This document shows, one piece after another, positions 46,244-56,143 of a stretch of DNA of 64,000 nucleotides. Below the pieces are notes generated by a model. The model did no database searches, had not been told where the DNA came from, and saw only the letters and a program-made list of their open reading frames with translations. Both the position numbers and the translations under genes were made by a program. The first letter of the stretch is position 1, and every line of letters starts with the position of its first letter. This stretch comes from Adiantum capillus-veneris (lineage: Eukaryota > Streptophyta > Polypodiopsida > Polypodiales > Pteridaceae), in contig CM043942.1 of assembly GCA_014529385.2 (NCBI GenBank), forward strand, positions 37,422,969 to 37,486,968, given 5' to 3'.

Positions 46244-47419
46244 TCATTTTCTGTCAATTTCACACCACTTCGGCCCTCCTGAATCAGACCTTACAAGAGG
46301 AATCAACCTCTTGACCAAGTCGTCGATAAGCTTTTCTTGATCAATAGGTGCCGTTGGCTTGGCAATGGACTCACTTATATGTGAAACACTGTGCTGAGAG
46401 GATGTGTCATCTCCTTGACTCTTTAAGTCCTTTTCTTTGTATGCCTCACAGTTATCCACTAGATAAAGAGCTTCTTTGACCAACTCGTTTAGCGTCATCC
46501 TCCTTATCATATGCAGATCCTTCTGAAGGCCCTCATGTCTCATTCCCAAGATAAAGATCAGCATCAGTCGTGCTTGCGTAGGTAATTCCGCTCTCGGACA
46601 GAGCTTAACATATCTCTTGAGCCGTAATGATGCTTTGCGTACTGATTCATTCTCTTTCTGTTTGAATCTATGGATTTGCGAGACCGTGTTGTGAGCAATG
46701 CCTTTTGGCGAGAATTCTTCAATAAAATCCTCAAACGGCTCATCTAGGGTCTCAAAATCCCATTTTTCCACCGAGTCGAACCATGTAGCTGCATCATCTT
46801 CTAGAGTCAATCCAAATCCCGCAAACTGTGTCGCAAAATCTGAAACTTCCTCTACTCTAATCACTCTTCTAAAAGCCGTTACGTGATCTCTCGGATCTTT
46901 ATCTCTGGAGTATTTTCTGTTTACCCATTTCTGGACTTGGGATGGTCTAACTCGTCGATTGTCTACAAGTCTAACTAGAGACTCTCCCAATCCTTCTTTT
47001 GTCATCGCTCTTGAAGGGAATCCTGGTGGCTCTCTTCTTGGAATTCCTATAGGAATTCTCGTGTTTGGTGGAGGCATTTGTGGTCCTTCATTGACCAAAT
47101 ATCCACCTCTTTCTAGTACAGTCTGTGGATTTGTGCTTTCTACAACTCTGTATTGACAGTCGAGTCCGTATGTGTAGACATATAAGAGCTTGTAATCCGT
47201 TATCTCTTCTAGGTATGGATTTGAGCACCTATAAAGATTGACCTCATTGTCGTCAATGTATCTATATAGTCCTTCACTCTCATGACGAATCATCCAAACT
47301 CTCTCAACAAGATGGATCTTTATCAATTGCAAGTTTGGAAGATCCATTGTGGGAGGATATTCCTCTATCGTCGGGATCTCCAAGCTTGTGTAAGCTGCGT
47401 TTGAATCTAGGGTAGACAT
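46244..47419 (-). CDS. GP-3 gag core, 391 codons
   Basis: This is the structural Gag start: ATG at 47419 (MSTLDSNAAYTSLEIPTIEE) follows the leader. Residues about 200-335 form the retrotransposon gag core: AFRRVIRVEEVSDFATQFAG, DAATWFDSVEKWDFETLDEP, FEDFIEEFSPKGIAHNTVSQ, ENESVRKASLRLKRYVKLCP and ALYLVDNCEAYKEK. It stops at TGA 46246-46244 in KWCEIDRK*, just inside what looks like another knuckle (TNHTEEECYY follows the stop). It is the best-preserved gag of the three GP copies. Confidence 0.7.
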   Translation of the reverse strand: MSTLDSNAAYTSLEIPTIEEYPPTMDLPNLQLIKIHLVERVWMIRHESEGLYRYIDDNEVNLYRCSNPYLEEITDYKLLYVYTYGLDCQYRVVESTNPQTVLERGGYLVNEGPQMPPPNTRIPIGIPRREPPGFPSRAMTKEGLGESLVRLVDNRRVRPSQVQKWVNRKYSRDKDPRDHVTAFRRVIRVEEVSDFATQFAGFGLTLEDDAATWFDSVEKWDFETLDEPFEDFIEEFSPKGIAHNTVSQIHRFKQKENESVRKASLRLKRYVKLCPRAELPTQARLMLIFILGMRHEGLQKDLHMIRRMTLNELVKEALYLVDNCEAYKEKDLKSQGDDTSSQHSVSHISESIAKPTAPIDQEKLIDDLVKRLIPLVRSDSGGPKWCEIDRK

Positions 47420-47739
47420 GATTTCTGGGCTTCAGAGATTTTTCTTGGTTCATGTAGACTTAGTTCACTGTGTTCAAGTGCTTTGGTTAAGGAAAAGTCA
47501 AAACTATGTCCAAAACCGCAACTGTTTCGTCACAATTCTCGCAAATTGTCGCTTTCCGACACCCCTAGCTTGCGGATGTATTTTGAGGCCTCAAACGACG
47601 TTTTTTTTCAAAATTGAACTAAATGGTTTTTGTAGGCATGCGTCTTTAGTTCAAGTTTTGCTCTAAGATCTGTAGAGCCACTCTCAGGCTACGTTGTGAT
47701 ATAAAAACTTTTCCAATCCGATATCGTTTGTGAAAGTTA

Positions 47740-49470
47740 TGGCCAAAACAGTGAAATGCAATTTAGACTGGTCAAAATGAGTCCAAATTCAATTTTAAAA
47801 GAAGATTTGGGATCTCTGTGACACTGTGAACACTCCTGTATGGTCAAAAGTACAGTTGGACCCTAAAATTGGCCTAGAGACATCCTACGCGTAGGATGTC
47901 TATATGCTCAGAATTTAACTAAATTTGGTCCAAAGACTCCCCTTAAGTCCAGCAACACAATGGTATGCTCAGAATTTCATTTGGACCTAAAAATGTCCTT
48001 GAGACATACTACGCGTAGGATGTCTTTTTGCTCAAAATGACTTGAAATTTTCACCCCAGCTTCTCCTTGATGTGTTGATCACAGTGGTGTGCTCCTAAAT
48101 CAAGCTGGAGACATGCTGGAGACATCCTAAGCGTAGGATGTTTGACTGCTCAGATTTTGTCCAAACTTGATCCCAAGATTCTCCTAGTGCTCAGCAACCC
48201 AATGGTATGATCAAATTTGAATTTGGATGCCAATAGGTCAAGATTTGGGCTGCATAAGCTTCTAGTGCACTCCTAGAGTAGGATGTCTGACAATTCTTGT
48301 CTTTGCTTGGTAAATAGGCCAAACAAGGTCCAAATTCACTTTTGAACAAAGTTCTGGAATCCTTGAGACACTTAGAACCTCCCTATATGGCCAAAGTAGA
48401 ATTTTGACCACTTTATGACCCTGGAGACATCCTACGCGTAGGATGTCTTTTTGCTCTGTTTCAGCTCAAACTTGCACTGTAGCTTCCCCTTGATGTGCTA
48501 AGCTCACAGCTATTTTTACTTTTTCATTCTGACACTTATAGGTTGGTCAAATGATCAAGAATCTGTTGCAAAAGCCTGATGTCTGTTCTGATGAATTCCC
48601 AAGTCAAATCAACTCCAAATTGGACCAAATTTGCGTAGGAGGTTTATCTAAGACTATATGACAGCATGGTATGGTCACAGGAGAATTTTGGTCTCAGAAT
48701 CATGTAGTAGACATCCTACGCGTAGGATGTCTTTTTGCCCAGAATGAACCCAAACTTGGACCAAAGATCCCCCTAGTCTCCAGCAACCCACTGGTATGCT
48801 TAGATTTGAGTTTGGATGTCAAAAGACCCCAAAACTAGCTATTCTTGCCTTTTGTCTGTCCAAAAACGCTAAAGTCTGTTCAATCTTCACTTTCACTGAC
48901 CCAAATGAGATGAAATTTATCACATGCACTCAATACAACATTTAGAACATGCCTATGGAGTCACCCTATGGTTTGGTCTCAAAATTAGGTCTTTGACACA
49001 ATTTGGGTAGGATGTCTGGCAATTTTGTCTTTGATCTGTCAAAATTTGGTCAAATTTCCACTTTCCAGGTGAAAATAGGGTAAAACCTACCTTCTAAACA
49101 CACTGGTAACCTCAGAGTTTCAAAAAAATGCCCAGATCACCTTGTAGACATCCTACGTGTAGGATGTCTACTGCTTATTTTTTCAGACTGAAGTGTCCCT
49201 GATGCTTCCTTATGCTCTCAGCAAGTGTAAGTATGCTTCAAATTGCAAAAACATGCAAAAATCACTCAATTTTCTGAAATTTTACGTTTTCTGACTCTGC
49301 CTTTTGGCTTTTGGTCAACAAAAATAGGGAAAAACACCCAAGTCAATATGTTACTAGGGTAAAACCTACCCTCTGAACCCACTGGTAACCTCAGTTTTCC
49401 CAAATTCCCTGCCAAAAGTTCCCTGGAGACATCCTACGCGTAGGATGTCTAATGTCTTAAAATGCAATTT
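47740..49470 (-). repeat. GP-3 leader: tandem array with 22-bp palindromic cores
   Basis: Units of roughly 120-160 bp share phrases such as CAGCAACCCA(A/C)TGGTATG and a core made of GACATCCTACG followed by its own reverse complement. Perfect 22-bp palindromes lie at 47879-47900, 48426-48447, 48710-48731 and 49428-49449. Near-perfect ones are at 48003-48024, 48121-48142 and 49147-49168. Worn ones are near 48270 and 48995. Gaps of about 282 suggest units whose core has been lost. The array sits between primer-binding site and gag, in the transcribed leader. Confidence 0.85.
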
Positions 49471-49984
49471 TTTAATGGCAGTAGTATTCCCTATGCTTTG
49501 TAGAGCTCTCAGCAATAATCACAAAAAAAATTGGACTTCAAATGAGCTTCCAAACACAATTTACCGTCTTTCCTACTTAGTGTTTTCCACTTCTCTGATG
49601 AGCCTAAAAGCAAATAAGACATGCATAAAGTACTCTAGATCAGCCAATCAAGATATCCTACTTACCCTACTCCTACTCATCAATGTGAGATGGTGATTTT
49701 GATGTCTTGGTTGCTTCCTAGCCTCACACGGACTCTCAAGTCAACCTACCACCACATCTACCACTCCAACTCCTACTCTCTATACCACAACCTACTCTAA
49801 TCCACAGATCCTAACTAAACCTATCTAGTCGCAGACCCTTGGCAAGACACACGCTTCTTGGCTATCCACTTGATCACGGAATATCCTCTTCCGGATCCAT
49901 TTAAGAAAAATGCTTTCTTTAGCCGAAACTAAATCAAGCAACCATCACACGAGTGTTAGTAGGAAACCTACTTAGGTCCTTGTG

Positions 49985-50002
49985 TCCCCGGCAGCGGCGC
50001 CA
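49985..50002 (-). other. Primer-binding site of GP-3 (tRNA-Asp type)
   Basis: The plus strand reads TCCCCGGCAGCGGCGCCA, one base away from the 3' end of plant tRNA-Asp (TCCCCGGCAACGGCGCCA). The transcript strand therefore carries its complement one base after the 5' LTR. Athila/Calypso-type gypsy elements use the same primer. Confidence 0.85.
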
Positions 50003-50003
50003 A

Positions 50004-50303
50004 TGTTGCGGGAGCGACTCACACATCCATGAAGTGCATGCAAACACTACCTAGATCAACATAATGTCAATCGAGGACACAGATGACATGATAGGCACAT
50101 GGAGGAAATCTCTTTAGCTTGTCAAGCTGAGACCATCCTACACATACAACACTCTGGAAGGCCAACTAAACCACAATCAAGAACCTCACTGCTCTCAACT
50201 ACAGCACCTAGCCACATACACACATACGGAAGGTAACTCACCTAATCATGCTAGATTCGTACGAAACTTGAGTTATGTTGTGTTGTTGACCCAGCAGTCA
50301 ACA
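50004..50303 (-). repeat. 5' LTR of GP-3, 300 bp
   Basis: It runs from TGTTGCGGGAGCGACTCAC to GCAGTCAACA in plus-strand reading. It is the partner of 40546-40845. No strong TATA box is visible in it. Confidence 0.9.
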
Positions 50304-51366
50304 TACCACAAAGGAGCATTTGATTGATCCTATTTGAAGGTGAAGTTCTGGTTTTGGAGCTGTTGAATGTGTAGATTTTGAGGAGCAGGTCCTGTAAAAG
50401 ATGGCATGGATTCACTGGGGTGGAAGATACAAAAACTTGGTTGCAAGATTATGGTCTAGAGAGAAGATTGCTAAGAGAAGAAGGCATGGTTTGAGTTTTT
50501 CCACTCCTGGTTCGAGGTAAAGCCATGAGATGGTATGATGGATTCTAAATGAAGAAAAGGCAGATTGGATGACTTTGAAAGTAGCTTTTTGACACCAATA
50601 TGTGATGGAGGTGTAGATGCATGAGATAAAGCAAAAGCTGGATGACTAATTCCAAGCATACTTGCATGCACCCCTATGTGCATGAATACAACTTCCTGCA
50701 TAGAAATCCCTAACACATGCTTCTCATGCCATGCACACATGCTACACTTTATAGCCACAAGATACATGTTGTAGCCCACATGCTACTTGTCACTTCACAT
50801 TTGTGGTGCATATTCCTCTTGCCTTAATTTTCTCTCTCCACTATTGGGCCTATATAAGGTTTCCATGCTTATCTTGTAACTCCTCCCTCATTCTAATCAA
50901 TCAAGCAAGTTCATTTCTTTTACATTGAGTACATTTTATTCCTAATTTTTATGAATCTCCCATTATGATGGATGCCTCATTGGTTTATCCACCATATGCA
51001 TCACATATAGTACCAATTTGGGTGATGGTTACTACCAAATTTGATATGGTTAGTATCAAATTGAGTTTTGATTAGCCCCAAATTGGCATCTGGCTAGCCC
51101 CAAATTGGGTAGTGTTTAGTATCAAATTCATGTATAGTACCAAATTTGGTATTGATTAGTACCAAATTGGGTTTTGTTAGCTCCAAATTGGGTATTTCTT
51201 AGGCCTAATATTAGTACTGAGCGTGAGGGTTAATGTACAACAATCTCAACAAGAAGTGAACATTAGACTAGAATGCAGTAAATTATGACAAGAAAAATAT
51301 GTTTCATGTAACATGGATGTACTCTCATCACTATCATCATCATATGGCATCCTATTGTATATGTTC
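50304..51366 (+). other. No gene; promoter-like stretch and minisatellite
   Basis: CCTATATAAGG at 50849-50859 is a good TATA box, followed by pyrimidine-rich sequence, as in an LTR or gene promoter. From about 51008 to 51200 a short motif around TAGTACCAAATTGGG(T) recurs about eight times with changes (AGTATCAAATT, AGCCCCAAATTGGG). I could not find a partner LTR or a coding sequence for it. Confidence 0.45.
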
Positions 51367-51741
51367 TCATATACCTCTGTAAGATAGCTTGAATTGATTT
51401 AAGACTCTACAAATATGCTCCATCAAGAAGTGTTTGGCCCTTACAAGATGTGGATAGATCATGACGGGAGATGTACAATTTGAAAGGCTATATATATCAG
51501 CTTTTCCTTTGACATGGCCATAGTAGAAGCCTTCCACAAGCCTCCCACCTTTAAAAATTGCATTATGCAACTTATCCTTTTGTGCTCTCACCATTTGGTA
51601 CACTTCCTTTGTGCATTTGATAAGGTAAAAGTCCTCTTTGGGCTCGGTTGCTTTGACTGCAAAGTTATCCCCAATGGAAAATGCTTCACACAACATTTCA
51701 TGGCTTCCTGAATATCCATCCTCCTCATCATCTTGGTCTTT
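51367..51741 (-). pseudogene. Unassigned exon-like frame
   Basis: A minus-strand frame runs about 124 codons from near 51741 to the stop at 51367. It starts acidic (DKDQDDEEDGYSGS), then FSIGDNFAVKATEPKEDFYL, IKCTKEVYQMVRAQKDKL and GGRLVEGFYYGHVKGKADIY. The pattern of a short beta-rich FAVKA...FYLIK module reminds me of accessory regions of plant DNA-transposon proteins, but I cannot name the family. No introns or neighbours support a host gene. Confidence 0.3.
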
Positions 51742-52092
51742 GTCGATATATTCAAGTCACAAAATAAAATGTTGAAATAAAATGATGACTTGAATTGAAA
51801 TAAAATTCTTGATGATGTTAAAATGTATGTCATGTACCAAAATTGAAATAAAAAAATTGATACTATCTCCTGGTAGAGTATCAAAAGTCTGGGTACTCCA
51901 CAAACATCTTTGGTACTTCACCAAACTCCAAAAGAAAAAGGACCAAAGAATGTACCAAAATGATTCATATCTCCCTTCTTTGGTTCAATATACAACCTAG
52001 ACACAACAATACACAAAACATTTGGTGCTTCAAAGAGCCTTTGGTGGTATAAAAGATACTAATTAGTACTCTATACAACAATTGACATGTGG
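51742..52092. other. No gene recognised
   Basis: AT-rich sequence with repeated TGTACCAAAA and AAATTGAAATAAAA words and no domain. Confidence 0.4.
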
Positions 52093-53130
52093 TATTGTTG
52101 AAGATCATTGTCAAAGAAACTCTCTTCATTGCCAACCCTTGAGTTTTCTTGCACCAACATCATGCCACGTCTACACAAACTTTCTTCCTTGATGTGGCTA
52201 GTAGTAATTCACATGCAAAAGAGGATTGCCTTTCTTTGATTCTTTGATTCTTTATTCTTATTTCTTTGTAGCCCAATAATTACAAAGGATAGCCTGATTA
52301 GGGGGCCTTGTCTCTATGGATCCATGAATGGAATGTAATCATGTTGACAATGATAGAGAGTACATGTGAGTCACTCGAGCCCCTTGGGGGGGGGGGGGGA
52401 GAGAGAGAGAGAGAGAGAGCAATGTTTGTAAACACTTTTCCTTCCAATTCTAAATTTAGCACATTTTCTTATTGTTAGGTGAAACCCTAGTCTCTGATGT
52501 CCAAAAAGAAAACACCAAATCTCTAGTTTCATTGGTGTGATAATGCTACCTCAAGACAATTGTCTCTAACAAGCACTCGGTGGTGAGACTTCATTCTCAT
52601 TTTTATTTTCTAGGAGAGAACTTCCAACTTCTATGTTCCTTCAATGGATACCCAAGACATTAGAAATTCTAGAGTGGTTCACATATATTACGCATGCGAT
52701 ATTGTTCAAGATCATTGTCAAAGATATTCTCTTCACAAAAAGCTCACTTGTTGAGTGGGGGACCTTAAGTTGCATACACCCAAGAGAATGGTGTCTTTGA
52801 GTCTGTTAAAATTTTAATTTTGTAGCTCAAAAAATGTCTGATCGTTCATGACTTGTTGAAATGTTTCTTTTTCCCTTTGTTGCGAGCCCTTGAGTCTGCT
52901 TGCACCAACATCATGCCATAGATGTGCGAATGTTCTTCCTTGACTTGACTACTGGTAATCGTCGTGAAAAAGAGTGATGCCTTTGCTTCTTTGTACCCAA
53001 TAATTAAAAAGGACAATGTGATTGGTGGGACTTGTCTCAATGGAACTATGGACGGAATGTATTTGTGTATGTTCACATTGATAGAAAGTACTTGTGAGTC
53101 ACTCGAGCTATATTCTCTTGTGGTATTGTC
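52093..53130. repeat. Diverged direct duplication, each copy ending near a homopolymer
   Basis: 52093-52382 and 52703-53110 align through TTGTT(G/C)AAGATCATTGTCAA, TGCACCAACATCATGCCA, CCCAATAATTA and GTGAGTCACTCGAG. The first copy runs into 14 G then (GA)n at 52386-52419. The second reaches 16 C at 53135-53150 after about 30 bases. No coding sense is evident. Confidence 0.75.
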
Positions 53131-53150
53131 CAATCCCCCCCCCCCCCCCC

Positions 53151-53371
53151 ACACACCCACACACATAGGTAGATTTTATTATCGTCCTCGGAGGTCAAAT
53201 ATGACCAATGGGACCAAAGCTACATGTGATGTAGTATGTGTGTGGGTGATGAGTGACACTCGATGCTCCAAACTTGTGATGATGAGAGTTGCAATGGAGA
53301 GCCCACATTGTGGCTGGGAGAGGAAAGTGTGTAGGTCTAAGTCATGGCTTAAAATGTGAGGGAAGCAAGTT

Positions 53372-53411
<40 letters not shown>
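53151..53411. other. Spacer ending in a (GA)n microsatellite
   Basis: An ACAC patch at 53151-53165 and about 200 bases without a recognised gene lead into a GA run at 53374-53412. Confidence 0.6.
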
Positions 53412-53416
<5 letters not shown>

Positions 53417-54371
53417 TAGCTAGAAAATCCATTGCGGAAATTGCCAACTTGAAGAAAACACTTAGCAATAATTTTGCAATGGAAGATTTGGGGGATGCTA
53501 CACACTTTCTTGGCATGTGAATTAAAAGCGATCGCAAACGTCGTATTCTTGAGTTATCTCAGGAAACATACATTGAGAAAGTCTTGCAGCGTTTCGATAT
53601 GCAGGGGGGGGAAGCATTGAGTACCCCAATGCAGGCATTCTTGAAACTCAGCAAGGACGATGCACCCAAATTTGATGCTGAGCGAGCTGAAATGGCTAAG
53701 GTACCATATTCTTCGGCAGTGGGTAGTCTCATGTATGCTATCGTGGCCACAAGACCAGACATTGCTTTTGCAGTGGGAGTGGTGAGCCGATATATGGAAA
53801 ATCCTGGTAGCAAGCATTGGGAAGCAGTGAAGCACATTCTTAGGTTCCTCAAAGGTACGGTCGGCAGGTGTTTACGCTTCGGGAACAGTGATGCATCCAT
53901 CGTGGGTTATGCGGATGCAGACTATGCGGGTTGTGTCGACAATAGGAGATCGACATCTGGCTATGTCTTCATATTTGCTGGAGCAACAGTATCTTGGAGG
54001 TCATGTCTTCAAGATTGTACGTCGTCTTCCACTACGGAAGCAGAGTATGTTGCATTGTCAGATGCAAGTAAAGAGGCTATATGGTTATCTCGTTTGGTCA
54101 AGAATCTTGGCATTGATGAGACTCCAGTGATATATTGTGATAGTCAGAGTGCTCTTGCATTGGAAAGGAATCCCGTGTTTCACTCCAAATCAAAACACAT
54201 TGAAGTCAGGTATCATCTCTTGAGAGATTTCTTGGCCAAAAAGCTCATTGATTTGGTCAAGGTACACAACTGATTTGGTCAAGGTACACACTGCTTTGAC
54301 GAAAGGCTTAGCTTTGAAGCGGTTTACACATTGCAGTCAGTTGATGGATATAGGTTGAAGCCACTAGATTG
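53412..54371 (+). pseudogene. Ty1/copia RT end and RNase H fragment
   Basis: The frame starts right at the end of the GA microsatellite with LKKTLSNNFAMEDLGDATHF, then LGM and a stop. It continues from 53584 with STPMQAFLKLS, SAVGSLMYAIVATRPDIAFA and GVVSRYMENPGSKHWEAVK. RNase H follows: GYADADYAGCVDNRRSTSGY, TEAEYVALSDASKEAIWLSR, then YCDSQSALALERNPVFHSKS and KHIEVRYHLLRDFL. A 22-bp tandem duplication (54249-54292) shifts the frame and gives an early stop at 54271. The rest (KGLALKRFTHC) is found after it. RT catalytic residues, integrase and gag are absent, so it is a 3'-end fragment, possibly 5'-truncated at the microsatellite. Confidence 0.85.
54249..54292. repeat. 22-bp tandem duplication in copia RNase H
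   Basis: TGATTTGGTCAAGGTACACA is present at 54249 and again at 54271. The unit is 22 bp with the last two bases differing, so it causes a frameshift. Confidence 0.9.
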
Positions 54372-54427
54372 CTTCACGGTTGTACATACAAGGTCACTTT
54401 GACTCCGTTGGCCTTCAAGTGGGATTT

Positions 54428-54650
54428 TGTTGGGATTCAGGCCAATTGGTCGGACATCCCACTTAGTACTAACCCATCTAGTAACTTAACCATATTATAC
54501 ACTTATTCTTAAATATACAACAAATAAGGACCTGCAATAGGATAACGTTGCTGTGTGCTCCACCCAAAGCAGGTCTCTCTCTCTCTTTACTCTCGCACAC
54601 GCTTCTCGCGGCACCTTCAGGCAATCTACTCAATGGGGACCTCTACTTAG
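54428..54650 (+). repeat. 3' LTR start of the copia fragment
   Basis: AAGTGGGATTT is followed by TGTTGGGATTCAGGCC, a polypurine tract and LTR start 57 bases after the end of the RNase H region. The right end is uncertain, as no partner LTR is in the window. Confidence 0.55.
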
Positions 54651-56026
54651 GGTATGATCATTTCAGCTTGCTATAGAAAGCAGAGACTTGACAACCATGA
54701 GGACAGCTTTAGGTTTGGTAAGAATGTGTACCTTGCCACAGGGAGCAACCAACTCGGCTGCACAAGACTAAGCTCTCCGTTCCATGTGACTATGTGTCCC
54801 ACTTTGTCCCCTCCTATGTGACTCCATATGCCTTCATGTGCCATTCATGTGTATCTTTTGTCTTTATAATTATTTTATTTATTTCTTTAATGATAAATTA
54901 CTTTACATTCAGTTTTAGAATAAACTTTACATTAGCAAGAGAAAATTCTATGAGCAGTAAATAAATCTTGCACTAAGTTAGTTAGTGTTTTGTATAGCAT
55001 TAGAAACCTGTGATAATTATGTCTGAATTAGTTAATTAGTTTTAATAAATAGTTTTGCTTAAATTCTCTGTTTTTAGCTAAAAATTACGCAAGATAAGTA
55101 GTAAATGTGTTTAGAAGTTAGTGAGATAATTTTAGAGGAAGATTATAGTGTTATGAATTTGGGTTAATTATCTCATATTTAGCTAATTAAATTTTTGAAT
55201 TACTTTTGCTTAAATTCTTTGTTTTTAGTTGAAAATTAAGCAAGATAATTAGTAAATGTGTTTAGAATTTAGTGAGATAATTTTCAAAGAAAGATTATAA
55301 TTTTAGTTAGAAACCCATGAAAATTATCTTATAATTTTAGTGGTAATTCTAGTTAAAATTCCATGATAATTAATTATCTCATAATTAGTTACTTAGTTTT
55401 GGTAGCTATTATTACTTAAACTCTTCGATTTTAGCAATAAAGAAAAGGAGACGATTAGAAAATTCATTCAGAAAATTTTAAGATAATTTCTAGAGATATA
55501 TTACTCCATTAGAAAGATGAAATTAATATATCTCCATCAGATAATTACTCTAATAATTATTAAGCAAAAAATAAATCATTTTGTACCTTAGTTAAAAGGG
55601 AAAAATTAGGCAAACGACTCTAAGATAAATACCAGACCTTGAGAAGCTGATAAGTAAGCTAGGATTAAAAAATCTTAATCATGTAAGTAATTAGGAAATT
55701 ACTATGACAAAAAATACTATTTTTGGCTATAAAAGAAAGAGAAAAGCTAGCATTTTTTAAAAAAAAACAAGGCAAAGATTCATTTGGCTAAATTAAAATT
55801 TAAAGAATCCCGAGAATGATTTCACCCACAAGAATTTACTTATAATACTTTAAACCAATGATCTGCCCCAAGTTTTTAGTAAAAAAAGGATTAGAAAATT
55901 GAGAGAAGTATGTTATGGAGATTCTATGGTAGTTTTAAGTTTTGATAAATCACCTAATGGTTAGACATCCTTTTATAAGGATAAAGATCACCAAGAAGAC
56001 TTGGGCCAATCAGTCAATTGAGGAGG
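54651..56026. other. AT-rich region with internal repeats, no gene
   Basis: A unit of about 150 bp with TTTTGCTTAAATTCT, TAGTAAATGTGTTTAGAA and TTAGTGAGATAATTTT recurs at about 55054 and 55206, with a worn third copy near 55410. I see no frame of note. Confidence 0.6.
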
Positions 56027-56143
56027 ATGAGCAACACAAAGAGAGCTAGGGCTACACATGATCACAAGGTCGGTCCAAGAAACATGCCTACGGATGAGAG
56101 TATTCAAGACCGTGAGCTTCAACAAATCCTTGATCACTCACAG
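56027..56143 (+). other. Exon-like 39-codon frame with consensus splice donor
   Basis: ATG at 56027 opens MSNTKRARATHDHKVGPRNM and 19 further codons rich in D, E and Q, then CAG|GTGAGT at 56141-56149, a perfect plant 5' splice site. No downstream exon could be joined. It lies upstream of gypsy fragment H on the same strand and could be its gag start, or chance. Confidence 0.25.

Larger units (their letters stand above)
40546..50303 (-). mobile_element. GP-3: complete gag-protease LTR element without pol
   Basis: Two 300-bp LTRs (40546-40845 and 50004-50303) begin TGTTG and end CAACA, with about 10 differences (near 97% identity). The right one, the 5' LTR on this strand, abuts a tRNA-Asp-type primer-binding site. 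The left abuts a polypurine tract. Inside are, in transcript order, a palindrome-rich leader, gag, a knuckle-bearing linker, retropepsin, a W-x-P-K tail and about 1.6 kb without genes. No RT, RNase H or integrase is visible, so it must use enzymes from another element. Flanks CCCCA and TACCA are not a convincing target-site duplication. Confidence 0.8.

Noticed and set aside
47740-49470. CRISPR-like array
   Set aside because: Repeats are palindromic and spaced at 120-280 bp, spacers are themselves related to one another, and the setting is a plant retroelement leader. It is a tandem repeat, not CRISPR.
40541-50308. Target-site duplication for GP-3
   Set aside because: Flanking 5-mers CCCCA and TACCA share only three bases; not enough to claim a duplication.
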